DNA of 64,000 nucleotides. Source: Candidatus Micrarchaeum acidiphilum ARMAN-2. Its GTDB lineage: Archaea > Micrarchaeota > Micrarchaeia > Micrarchaeales > Micrarchaeaceae. The position numbers and the translations under genes are program-made. The notes under the pieces were generated by a model. It was not told the origin of the DNA. It did not search any database and worked only from the letters and a program-made list of their open reading frames with translations. This document shows positions 1 through 8,335 of the stretch, in pieces (position 1 is the first letter of the stretch; every line of letters begins with the position of its first letter). The DNA lies in assembly GCA_009387755.1 (NCBI GenBank), contig GG697241.1, forward strand, positions 124,001 to 188,000, written 5' to 3'.

Positions 1-357
1 GGGCCCTCTACAACCGTGCTTAAGGTGCCTGTCTACAATGTTATGTTGCACACCTATGGAATTTTCGGCAACCCTATCAACGCAACAGTAAATGTGGAGT
101 TTTACAACGGAACGAAGAAAATTTATAATTTAGGTAAAAATGGGACTTTATCAATTGAGAATGTGACTTACGGCTATCTGCACGGGTACGTCAGCTATAG
201 TGGCGTGTCCGAAAGCTTTTCTACGAGGCAGACAGAAAACTACAGCGTGGTGATAGTCTCCTACTCTGACCTTGTAGTCATCGCGATTTTAGTGATTGTA
301 ATCATGGCGACTATTGTGGAATTGGCCATGCACAGGATTAGGAAAATGCGTAAGTGA
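1..357 (+). CDS. C-terminal end of a secreted, membrane-anchored protein (5' truncated)
   Basis: The frame is open from the first base, so this is the tail of a longer gene cut by the window edge. The visible part is an extracellular beta-rich stretch with several N-glycosylation sequons (NAT, NGT, NVT, NYS), one hydrophobic helix near the C-terminus (about residues 85-103 of the visible part) and a basic cytoplasmic tail (HRIRKMRK). That layout suggests a type I surface protein and possible substrate of the AglB oligosaccharyltransferase at 19.8-23.2 kb. No family is recognised. A GTG at 16 is in frame but is probably internal. Confidence 0.6.
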   Translation, partial: GPSTTVLKVPVYNVMLHTYGIFGNPINATVNVEFYNGTKKIYNLGKNGTLSIENVTYGYLHGYVSYSGVSESFSTRQTENYSVVIVSYSDLVVIAILVIVIMATIVELAMHRIRKMRK

Positions 358-367
358 CAGTGATTTG

Positions 368-3127
368 TTGAGCGTGTACGATATATTCCTGAAAAAATAT
401 GGCAGCTACACGCAGATACAGAAAGATGCGATACCGGTAATTAGAAGTGGCAACAATTGCCTCTTGATTGCCCCTACAGGAAGCGGAAAGACAGAAGCGG
501 CGGTCCTTCCGGTTCTTGATTCCATAATTGAATCCAGAGAAAAAATTGGGATAGTGGCGCTTTACATAACCCCGCTTCGGGCGCTAAACAGGGACATGAT
601 AAAAAGGCTTTCGGAGATATGCAGCAGGGTTGGCATAACGATATCTGTTAGGCATGGCGATACGCTAAGGAAGGACAGAAGCGTGCAGGAAAAAGCCCCG
701 CCGCAAATACTAATAACCACTCCGGAAACGCTTCAGAGCATTCTGCCAACAAAAAAGCTCGGGGCCGCGCTGAAAAATGTAAAATTCGTTATAATCGATG
801 AAATACACGAACTATATTACAATAAGAGAGGCGCCCAGCTCTCTGTCGGGCTTGAAAGGCTTAAGGACATGGCAGGAGACTTTCAGAGGATAGGAATAAG
901 CGCCACCGTTGGAAATTCTGATGTGGTGAGTAAATTCTTAGGTGGGGGCAGGAAGTGCGAAATCGTGGCTATAGATGCTAGGAAACAGATGCATCTGGAA
1001 GTTTACCTTCCTGAGAAGCAAAAGGTAAAATTAAAAGATATCGAAGAAAAGTTCGGGCTGGATGAAGAGGCTATGGCAAGACTTGAGACGATTGCGGCGC
1101 TTGTAAAAAAGTCAAAGTCCACTTTGATATTCGCGAATACTAGGCAGATAGTAGAGGCCCTTGGAAGTAGGCTTGTTTATTTAAATTCTGTATATGATTT
1201 CGGGGGGATTTCGGTGCATCACAGCTCCCTGGACAAAGATGAAAGGATAAGGGTTGAAAACGACTTCAAGAGCGGCAAGGTAAAAAGTATAATAGCTACG
1301 AGTTCATTGGAATTGGGAATAGACGTCGGCAAAATAGACCTTGTTGTGCAATACGGATCTCCTAGGCAGGCCCTAAGACTCGTCCAGAGGGTAGGTAGGA
1401 GCGGGCATAGCACCGGAAGGGTTTCCAATGGGGCAATAATAGCCACGAATAATGCAGATGCTTTAGAGGCGCTGTCAATATGTGATAATGTAAATTCGGG
1501 AAAAATAGAGGAGTTCGGCGTTGAGAATAACGCGCTTGACGTTTTGGTTAATCAGTTGGCAGGCATAGCGCTAGAAAAAGGAGAGTGCAGGATAGAAGCT
1601 GCTTATGAGACAGTAGTGAGGGCTTATCCATACAGGAATTTGAAGATGGAAACGTTCATTGAAGCAGTAGAGTTTATGAGCAAAAACCATTTGCTTAGGT
1701 ATTCGGAGGGAGTCATGCGCGGAACGGGAGGCACTAGAATTTATTATTACAAACACCTTAGCGTTCTCCCGGATTCGAAGAGGTTTGTTGTAAAAAGCGT
1801 GGTTAATAATAGGATACTTTCCACACTTGACGAAAATTTTGTAATCAACAATATAGATGAGGGCAGTGTTTTCATAACGAAAGGTTTGCCATGGAAAGTG
1901 ATTAGCATAGATGAGGGCACAATAACAATAGAGCCCTCTACTGACCTTGAGGCTGCGGTTCCGGATTGGGTTGGAGAGGATATACCTGTGAGCAAGCAGG
2001 TGGCGGACGCTTTTATGAGGAACTTGGAAAATTTTAGACAAGCAGAAAACAAAGGGTTTATGGACCCTGCAGCTTTTTCGATGCTGAAGGATTTCGTTTC
2101 AGAGGTCTCTTCAATCTATGAAATAAAAAGCGGGGAGATCAATATAGAAGAATATGACGACTATAAGGTTGCATATACGTTTTTAGGCACGTTGGCGAAC
2201 GAGGCGCTTTCACGCCTGCTAGGATACCTCATAGGCACTGAAGTAGGTGACTCGGTAAATATAAAATCGTCTCCGTACATGATATTTTTCGAGGCAAGAA
2301 AAAACTTTGACCTTGAAAAGGTATTGAGGTCCATATCTAGCCAGAACGTTTATGGGCTCTTGGCAGAGGCAATACGCGACACGGATCTCTTTAGGTATAA
2401 ATTTATTGGGATAGCGAAGCTCTTCGGGATTGTTGAAAAGGATGCAAGCGTTTCTAAGTCCTTGGCCAGGCAGCTTATGCGCATCTTCAGAAATACTTTA
2501 GTTTACAGAGAAACAGAGAGGGAAATATTGGATAACTATCTTGACGTGGGAGGCCTGATAAACTTCTTTGAGCAGATAGAGTCTGGAGCGCTGAAAATAA
2601 AAAGGATTAGGCTTCAAAAGCTTTCCCGCCTAACAAACGCAATATTGAAGTCGGCTTACTATACGAAGGAGCTCATAATGCCGCTGCTGCCCAGCGACGA
2701 GCTGTTAAACTCGTTTGTAAAGTACATAACTTCGAAAAGCATTGGGCTTGTATGCACGTATTGCGGTTTTACCTTCAAACGGGCTGCAAGTGAGCTGGAG
2801 GGGATGAAATTTATAGAATGCCCTTCGTGCAGAAGCACAATGATAGCAACGGACCAGGAAGGCTATTCGGAGCTCTGCTACCTTAAACGTGCAAACAAGA
2901 AACTCAACAGCGCTCAGAAAAAGAAGCTTAGAGAGATGATGGGTGAGGCTGGCCTTATCAATGCGTATGGCTGGCGCGGTGTTGCTGCACTCTCAACCTA
3001 TGGCATAGGTCCGCGTACAGCCGCAAGGGCACTTAGAATGCTAAGGGGCGAAGAGCGCCTTTTTTACATGGATTTGATAGAAGCGCAGAGGCAATTTATA
3101 AAAAATAAGAAGTATTGGACAATTTAA
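368..3127 (+). CDS. lhr: Lhr-type superfamily 2 DNA/RNA helicase
   Basis: ATP-dependent SF2 helicase of the archaeal Lhr group, likely acting in DNA repair or RNA handling. Walker A (APTGSGKT) lies near residue 37, motif II is DEIH near residue 142, and the helicase C domain has the arginine finger region (QRVGRSGH). A C-terminal four-cysteine zinc ribbon (CTYC...CPSC, about residues 795-825) precedes a helical tail. The TTG at 368 is chosen because an AGTG motif lies exactly five bases upstream (359-362). A longer frame from TTG 314 would overlap the upstream gene by 44 bases. Length (about 919 aa) suits the shorter archaeal Lhr2-like forms. The exact subfamily is uncertain. Confidence 0.85.
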   Translation: MSVYDIFLKKYGSYTQIQKDAIPVIRSGNNCLLIAPTGSGKTEAAVLPVLDSIIESREKIGIVALYITPLRALNRDMIKRLSEICSRVGITISVRHGDTLRKDRSVQEKAPPQILITTPETLQSILPTKKLGAALKNVKFVIIDEIHELYYNKRGAQLSVGLERLKDMAGDFQRIGISATVGNSDVVSKFLGGGRKCEIVAIDARKQMHLEVYLPEKQKVKLKDIEEKFGLDEEAMARLETIAALVKKSKSTLIFANTRQIVEALGSRLVYLNSVYDFGGISVHHSSLDKDERIRVENDFKSGKVKSIIATSSLELGIDVGKIDLVVQYGSPRQALRLVQRVGRSGHSTGRVSNGAIIATNNADALEALSICDNVNSGKIEEFGVENNALDVLVNQLAGIALEKGECRIEAAYETVVRAYPYRNLKMETFIEAVEFMSKNHLLRYSEGVMRGTGGTRIYYYKHLSVLPDSKRFVVKSVVNNRILSTLDENFVINNIDEGSVFITKGLPWKVISIDEGTITIEPSTDLEAAVPDWVGEDIPVSKQVADAFMRNLENFRQAENKGFMDPAAFSMLKDFVSEVSSIYEIKSGEINIEEYDDYKVAYTFLGTLANEALSRLLGYLIGTEVGDSVNIKSSPYMIFFEARKNFDLEKVLRSISSQNVYGLLAEAIRDTDLFRYKFIGIAKLFGIVEKDASVSKSLARQLMRIFRNTLVYRETEREILDNYLDVGGLINFFEQIESGALKIKRIRLQKLSRLTNAILKSAYYTKELIMPLLPSDELLNSFVKYITSKSIGLVCTYCGFTFKRAASELEGMKFIECPSCRSTMIATDQEGYSELCYLKRANKKLNSAQKKKLREMMGEAGLINAYGWRGVAALSTYGIGPRTAARALRMLRGEERLFYMDLIEAQRQFIKNKKYWTI

Positions 3128-3159
3128 TATTTGCTTTTCAATCTATAGTGTGAATTTTG

Positions 3160-3921
3160 ATGTTGTACCTTATCGGCACTGGTCTGAACAGATACGGGCT
3201 TACTAAAGAGGCCTTGGAAACAGCCAAAAAGTGCAGAATTCTTTACATTGACAATTACACAAGCATAGTGGATGGGGGTAAAATCGACGAGCTGTCAAAG
3301 GAGATTGGCAAGACCATTAAAATAATAAACAGGGCGGATATGGAAGAAAAGGTGAGGGCACTCATATCAGAGGCAAAAAACGAAGAGGTAGGCATACTTG
3401 TTGGTGGAGATCCACTGATAGCAACAACACATAAGACTATACTGATTGAAGCGCGGAAACTCGGAATCAATTTTGGGCTTGTGCATGGCGCTTCGATACT
3501 GTCAGCGGCGATAGGTGAAAGTGGACTTGATTTTTACAGATTTGGCCAGATATGCACCATACCGAAGTGGACAGAGCACTACAAACCAGTTTCATTTTAC
3601 GAAACAATCTATGAAAATTATAAGAGGGGCCTGCACAGCCTGATACTCCTAGATTACGACAAAGAGCATGAAAGCACGATAGACGTAAGTTATGCAGTAG
3701 AGCTTCTTGAAATGGCGGAAACAGAATACGGAAGAGGTTTAATAAATGATAATGCGCGTATATTGGTACTGCATGACATAGGAATGGTAAGCAGGAGAGT
3801 TCAGTTTTTTAGCATTACGGAGGCGAAAAAGGCAAATTTCGGGCATGGCGTAACGACATTAATTTTTCCTGGCAAGATTACGGAGCTTGAAATGGAAGCG
3901 CTCGAAATTGCAGTTAAGTGA
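3160..3921 (+). CDS. dphB: Diphthine synthase (diphthamide biosynthesis methyltransferase)
   Basis: SAM-dependent methyltransferase that makes diphthine on the conserved histidine of elongation factor aEF2. The N-terminus MLYLIGTGLNRYGLT, the central GGDPLIATTH motif and HGASILSA are hallmarks of the DphB/DPH5 family, and 253 aa is the normal length. ATG 3160 directly follows an in-frame TTG (3157); the AGTG at 3147-3150 could serve either. Its stop lies only four bases before the start of the EndA gene, so the two are probably cotranscribed. Identification is firm. Confidence 0.93.
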   Translation: MLYLIGTGLNRYGLTKEALETAKKCRILYIDNYTSIVDGGKIDELSKEIGKTIKIINRADMEEKVRALISEAKNEEVGILVGGDPLIATTHKTILIEARKLGINFGLVHGASILSAAIGESGLDFYRFGQICTIPKWTEHYKPVSFYETIYENYKRGLHSLILLDYDKEHESTIDVSYAVELLEMAETEYGRGLINDNARILVLHDIGMVSRRVQFFSITEAKKANFGHGVTTLIFPGKITELEMEALEIAVK

Positions 3922-3925
3922 TCTG

Positions 3926-5089
3926 ATGACGCTGTTGTTAAATATAAACACTAAAGCAAAACGCATTTCTGTCAGCGACCAGTCTACAATTGACATACTT
4001 AGAAATGGATATTTTGGCGAGTACAGGGCCGGCAAGCTGATGCTTGAAGTCGAGGAGGGCCTGTATCTAGTAGATGTCAGGAAGGCAGCATGCACTGACG
4101 AGAATTCGAAGCCGGTATCTTTTAATGACATAGCAGGCGTGTTTATAAAAAGAAAGAAGCTTATGGCGAGATATTTCACATTTAAGGATTGGAGGGACAG
4201 GGGGCTTATAATAAAGAGCCCTGGATTGCGATTTGGAGAGGAAGAGCATGTCCAGGCAAAAAGATATCCGTCATCTGCCATAAACCTGAAAAAGTATTCG
4301 GTTACCGGCATTTTCTTCCCAGACGACATGGTAACGGTTATAGACGATGATGAGAGTGGAAAGGATTTGTACGAGAATTTTTGGCTTGGACAATACGGGA
4401 CCTACAAGGTAAGCGAACATGGAAACCTAAACAAACTTGATATCTATGAAACCTTATTTCTGATCGATATGGGCGTCATCTCAATCAAGAATTTTACGCG
4501 TGCGCAGATTGTGAACATTGCGAGTGCGAGAAGGACAGATATCATGAAGCTTTACGACGTGTACAAAGACTGGAGGACGAAGGGATACGTTGTGAAGACA
4601 GGTTTTAAGTTCGGAACCAACTTCAGAATCTATTTTCCTGGTGCGAAGCCCATAAAGGAAAACAATGAATGGATCCATTCAAAGCATGTCTTGCACGTTT
4701 TTCCCAGGGACTCCAAGCTCATAATATCGGAATGGGCGCGGGCCATACGCGTTGCCCACTCAGTTAGAAAAACTTTCATACTTGCAATACCTGGAAAGAC
4801 AAGAAAGAAAAAGCTTGCAATAGACTTCGAACTTTATCACAGGCGTGGTGGAGACATAGAGATTCCCGGAAAAAACTCTCCGAGGTTCGGCATGCTGTCC
4901 TTGAGTGAGAATGAAAGGATAGGCGGAAGCGAGCTTTCCGCAATAATAAACGAGGCGAAATCGAGAAAGCTTGAGCTCGTAATTGCAATAGCCGACAGCG
5001 AAACCTCGGTCACTTACTATAAGGTGCGACGGGTAGACCTGCCAAAGAGTGAATACGAGTATTATGAGATCGACTGGATGCAGCCATAG
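3926..5089 (+). CDS. endA: tRNA-splicing endonuclease, apparent three-unit (epsilon2) type
   Basis: Cuts bulge-helix-bulge introns from pre-tRNA. At about 387 aa it is twice the size of the homotetrameric (alpha4) enzyme, with repeated endonuclease-like units. The N-terminal half carries FTFKDWRDRGLIIKSPG and the C-terminal half the matching VYKDWRTKGYVVKTGFKFG. The catalytic triad is readable in the second half: Tyr in FRIYFPG, His in WIHSKHVLHVFP and Lys in SVRKTFILAI. A third C-terminal segment continues to the end. This matches the published ARMAN-2 epsilon2 architecture (two duplicated catalytic units plus one structural unit on one chain). ATG 3926 is supported by AGTG with a five-base spacer. 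Two intron-containing tRNAs lie in this window. Assignment to EndA is strong; the unit type is inferred from layout. Confidence 0.88.
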   Translation: MTLLLNINTKAKRISVSDQSTIDILRNGYFGEYRAGKLMLEVEEGLYLVDVRKAACTDENSKPVSFNDIAGVFIKRKKLMARYFTFKDWRDRGLIIKSPGLRFGEEEHVQAKRYPSSAINLKKYSVTGIFFPDDMVTVIDDDESGKDLYENFWLGQYGTYKVSEHGNLNKLDIYETLFLIDMGVISIKNFTRAQIVNIASARRTDIMKLYDVYKDWRTKGYVVKTGFKFGTNFRIYFPGAKPIKENNEWIHSKHVLHVFPRDSKLIISEWARAIRVAHSVRKTFILAIPGKTRKKKLAIDFELYHRRGGDIEIPGKNSPRFGMLSLSENERIGGSELSAIINEAKSRKLELVIAIADSETSVTYYKVRRVDLPKSEYEYYEIDWMQP

Positions 5090-5149
5090 CCAATGCCATT
5101 AAGCGTAGTTGGACAAAAACAATAAAAATCTGACATGGATTATTGTATT

Positions 5150-5638
5150 ATGGCGAGCTTCTACTTCAAGACCGGGATGCCCATAGTTTCCGATGCTAAA
5201 AACTCTTTCAGGGTCTTGCCGGTAAAAGTATTGGAAAACAGCAAGTTACGCGATGAACTCTTCATGCTGGACTCTGACTTGAATTTTGCTAAGATGGGCA
5301 TTGCGGGTGGAATAAGTTTTGCCAAGGTTGTCGGCGTCTGCTTTGCTCAGGACGACAGAATAAACAGCAAGATATTTAAGATAAAGGTGAAGGGCAGCGG
5401 AAATGCTGACTCTGGACCGGGCTGGAATAATTTGGGCTTGTTTGAAGTTTTAAAGCCTGAATTTGCCTACGACCTATTTATTCGCAGAAACTTGGACTGT
5501 GCAGAGGCAATTGTAGACACACTAAGAAGCGATAAGGACCTTGTTGGCATACCCTCAGATTTTATGGAAAGCGGTGGTGAGGAGCCAATAGTTTTGCAAG
5601 CAGATCCCACAGTAAAGAGCATAGGCCTAAGAAAGTAG
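5150..5638 (+). CDS. Conserved-looking protein of unknown function
   Basis: A soluble protein of about 162 aa with mixed alpha/beta character and no membrane segment. I recognise no family. It follows endA in the same direction after a 60-base gap with an A/T-rich TATA-like stretch (aataaaaatc, about 5121-5130), which favours the second ATG (5150) as a leaderless start; an ATG at 5135 is also in frame. The end of the gene lies five bases before the tRNA-Lys gene on the other strand. Confidence 0.55.
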   Translation: MASFYFKTGMPIVSDAKNSFRVLPVKVLENSKLRDELFMLDSDLNFAKMGIAGGISFAKVVGVCFAQDDRINSKIFKIKVKGSGNADSGPGWNNLGLFEVLKPEFAYDLFIRRNLDCAEAIVDTLRSDKDLVGIPSDFMESGGEEPIVLQADPTVKSIGLRK

Positions 5639-5642
5639 CCTA

Positions 5643-5716
5643 CGGGTCCGGTGGGATTTGGACCCACGACCTACTGGTTAAGAGCCAGCCGCTCTACCAA
5701 CCTGAGCTACGGACCC
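5643..5716 (-). tRNA. tRNA-Lys (anticodon CTT)
   Basis: On the minus strand the 74-base gene folds as a full cloverleaf. The acceptor GGGTCCG pairs with CGGACCC, the D stem is GCTC/GAGC, the anticodon stem is GCTGG/CCAGT with loop CTCTTAA, and the T stem is GTGGG/CCCAC. The anticodon CTT reads AAG. No intron and no encoded CCA. A TATA-like TTAAATATC lies just upstream (about 5725-5733). Confidence 0.95.
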
Positions 5717-5729
5717 ATAGATTAGATAT

Positions 5730-6860
5730 TTAACCGTATAGCTTTTTAATTGCAGAGTTTGCAATGCCGAACTTTTTTTCTGTGCATGCCACGGCTATTG
5801 CCTTCCGTTCATTTACCAAAGTTGTAAGCACGTTAAATAATTTAGATATTTCACTTAAATTGCCCAATTTCTTTTTTTGGCGGTCTACAACAAGTATATC
5901 GTCGTTTGCGCCTTTAAGATTGTTCTCGAAGACAGTAAACTCGCTAACGTCAAGACCGGCGGCTGAGAGCGCAGAGGCAGCTTCTTCAGACGTTATACCG
6001 TCTTTGTCCTGTGTCTTAATCTCAGCAACAAGCTTGAAAATGCGCCTGTTTAGTATTTTGTTTATCATTTCTGATGAAGACGGTAATTTCTGCAGTTCAT
6101 ACATTGCATAGTCGTCGGTGTACCTTGCTGCATTGTTTGGGTCAATTTCTCCTTTTTCAATGGCCATTTCCAATGCCTTTCTAAACATCGAAGCCGCGAT
6201 TTCTGAGGTTTTGTGAAGATAAACGGATATGTACATGTAATACCGTGCTATGAGCATCGACTCGGCCCCTTCTAGGCCAGAAGCATATATCGCAACATTA
6301 TTTTTTGCAAAGGTGATCTCGTTTTTTATTTTAGTATAGTCTATAACACCGTATGCTACCCCAGTATGGTAAGAATCTCTTATCAGGTAGTCTATTCTGT
6401 CTGATCCTAGGGGCCCGGTAACTATCTGTCCTTTGCCGCTTCCCTGAAAATACCGTCTGATCTTGCTAAAAGACAGTCCGTGGTCGTTTATTATGTCCTT
6501 TATCTCTCCATTGAGAAGGTCATAGCCGATCTGCTCGTGAGTCTTGTGAAGAGTTTTTATAAAAGTTTCTTCGGTCTCGTGCGAAAATGGGGTGTGGCCT
6601 ATGTCGTGCAAAAGCCCGACAATTGCAAGCTCCTCGTTTTCTTTCTCCTTGCTAGGAAATATCCTGCTGGCTATCTCGTCCGTTACTTTCATTGTTCCAA
6701 GCGAATGCTCGAACCTTGTGCCAGTTGCACCCATATTGACTATGTATGAGAACCCCATCTGCTTTATGTATTTGAGCCGCTGGAGTATCCTGGTATCTAT
6801 CAATTTTGACTTTACATCGTCGATCTTTATGTCCTGAAATACTGGGTCTCTTATGTACAT
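5730..6860 (-). CDS. HD-domain phosphohydrolase (SAMHD1/dGTPase-like)
   Basis: Metal-dependent HD superfamily phosphohydrolase of the nucleotide triphosphohydrolase-like branch. It begins MYIRDPVFQDI, contains RFEHSLGTM (first metal His) and LLHDIGHTPFSHETE (HD pair), and later SDRIDYLIRDSYHTG, all typical of the family. Substrate cannot be told from sequence; dNTP hydrolysis is the usual guess. A longer frame from ATG 6896 would overlap the VKOR gene by 32 bases, so ATG 6860, four bases after that gene's stop, is preferred. Likely cotranscribed with the VKOR gene. Confidence 0.85.
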   Translation of the reverse strand: MYIRDPVFQDIKIDDVKSKLIDTRILQRLKYIKQMGFSYIVNMGATGTRFEHSLGTMKVTDEIASRIFPSKEKENEELAIVGLLHDIGHTPFSHETEETFIKTLHKTHEQIGYDLLNGEIKDIINDHGLSFSKIRRYFQGSGKGQIVTGPLGSDRIDYLIRDSYHTGVAYGVIDYTKIKNEITFAKNNVAIYASGLEGAESMLIARYYMYISVYLHKTSEIAASMFRKALEMAIEKGEIDPNNAARYTDDYAMYELQKLPSSSEMINKILNRRIFKLVAEIKTQDKDGITSEEAASALSAAGLDVSEFTVFENNLKGANDDILVVDRQKKKLGNLSEISKLFNVLTTLVNERKAIAVACTEKKFGIANSAIKKLYG

Positions 6861-6864
6861 AGCA

Positions 6865-7302
6865 TCATTTTGTTTGCGCTGGTTGCTTGTCTGCATTCCA
6901 GACTTTTATGGTATTGTAGAATATTATAGCGGAGGACAGTATTAGTATTGCATCCAGGCTCATGCAGTATACGCATATTTTACCTATAAGGTATTGCGAT
7001 GCGAAAGAATAGAGCACACCTGCCGAGCCTATCATGAACCATATTGTAAGCAAATCCTTGTTTGATATTTTTTGCTCGTATACTGAAATCAGCATTGCGA
7101 TTATAAACCAGGCAAGGACGATTATTTCCAGTGGAATTCCGAGTATGATTGAATATTTGCTTGTTAAAACAGTCGCGCAGCTTATTATCCCGGTGTTTGG
7201 GCATATTAGAACAGATGGCTGGAAGTGCTCTATGGTTAAGTATACAGAAACCAACAGGCCCAGAAACAAAAGGATTATAAGTATATTTCTCCATTTAAAC
7301 AT
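6865..7302 (-). CDS. VKOR-family thiol-disulfide membrane oxidoreductase
   Basis: Integral membrane protein of about 145 aa with four predicted helices. It has the two redox elements of the vitamin K epoxide reductase/DsbB-analogue family: a loop cysteine pair (ICPNTGIISCATV) and a helix CXXC (KICVYC). Family members re-oxidise a periplasmic DsbA-like partner using quinone, so here it likely supports disulfide formation in exported proteins. No fused or neighbouring thioredoxin domain is visible. The gene overlaps or abuts the HD hydrolase gene downstream. Confidence 0.85.
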   Translation of the reverse strand: MFKWRNILIILLFLGLLVSVYLTIEHFQPSVLICPNTGIISCATVLTSKYSIILGIPLEIIVLAWFIIAMLISVYEQKISNKDLLTIWFMIGSAGVLYSFASQYLIGKICVYCMSLDAILILSSAIIFYNTIKVWNADKQPAQTK

Positions 7303-7378
7303 GTTAAAGGCCCCGATTGGACTAAATAATGATACCTTATTTTCGGTTTTAAGTAATTAATAACTTTGTGATTTTTGT

Positions 7379-8329
7379 ATGTTAAACATAAACCTGTTTA
7401 ACCCCACTAACGTCGACCTGCTGTCCGCATTAGTAATAGCATTTATCCTCGGCCTCATACACGGAATAACACCAGACGAGCACACTTGGCCGATAACTTT
7501 CTCTTACGCAGTAGGAAGTTATAGCACAAAGGGTGGAATGAAGGCTGGTTTCATATTTTCCAGCGGGTTTACAATACAGAGGGCGATAATGTCTGAGGTT
7601 GCCTTCTTTGCGCTCGAAGGCATTTTTATAACTGCCGGAGCGTTTGGAGTTACGTACATTTTTGTAGGGGTAGCTATGCTGCTTGCAGGGATGTACATAA
7701 AAAACAGGAAGATTTATCCACATTGGCACTTTATAGAGGAAAAAATGGCAGTCTTTACCGGACTGCACAAACACAATAGCAAGTATGAAAAACTGGAGTT
7801 TGAGCACAAGATCAACCCGCTGGAATCAAAAGATGCAGATGCTACACTGAAGGCCGTGCCGCTGCGCTTGGCGTTCTTGCACGGGCTTATTGCAGGTTTT
7901 GGATTCGGTGCCTTTGCGCTCATAATTTATACGGTGCTTTCGCCTGCCATGCCAAACGCACTCTGGGGATGGGTGCCTGGCGCTTTATTCGGCCTTGGCA
8001 CTATGACAATGCAGATAATATTTGGCGGGGTGTTCGGCAGGTGGCTCACCAAAGTAAAAAAGTTAACGAACAAAGGAATAGCGTTTGTATCGCGCACCAT
8101 AAGCTCTGATGTTTTGCTTTACGGGGGAATCGCTTTCGCGGTTGTCGGATCTCTGATACTTGCATTTCCTGGGATTCTCAGTTTTGGAATAATAACTCCG
8201 ATCAAGATACACAACCTTCATAATCTGGGCGTTGGATTTTTTATAGTTATATTTGTAGTCGTAGTAATAAGCATAATCTCGTATTTGAGGGCGGTAAAGA
8301 AAGCCGAAGACCTTGGATATACCCGTTGA
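7379..8329 (+). CDS. Polytopic membrane protein, nickel/cobalt (NicO/HupE-like) transporter
   Basis: About 316 aa with six or more hydrophobic helices. Near the N-terminus is GLIHGITPDEHTWP, resembling the H-x4-D-H metal-binding signature of NiCoT/NicO transporters. A second histidine motif, LHGLIAGFGFGA, follows a His-rich cytoplasmic loop (PHWHFIEEK, HKHNSK, about residues 116-140). Ni2+ or Co2+ transport is the best guess; a TauE/UreH-like exporter is the alternative. Divergent from the VKOR gene and convergent with the radical SAM gene. Confidence 0.65.
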   Translation: MLNINLFNPTNVDLLSALVIAFILGLIHGITPDEHTWPITFSYAVGSYSTKGGMKAGFIFSSGFTIQRAIMSEVAFFALEGIFITAGAFGVTYIFVGVAMLLAGMYIKNRKIYPHWHFIEEKMAVFTGLHKHNSKYEKLEFEHKINPLESKDADATLKAVPLRLAFLHGLIAGFGFGAFALIIYTVLSPAMPNALWGWVPGALFGLGTMTMQIIFGGVFGRWLTKVKKLTNKGIAFVSRTISSDVLLYGGIAFAVVGSLILAFPGILSFGIITPIKIHNLHNLGVGFFIVIFVVVVISIISYLRAVKKAEDLGYTR

Positions 8330-8335
8330 TAGGGT

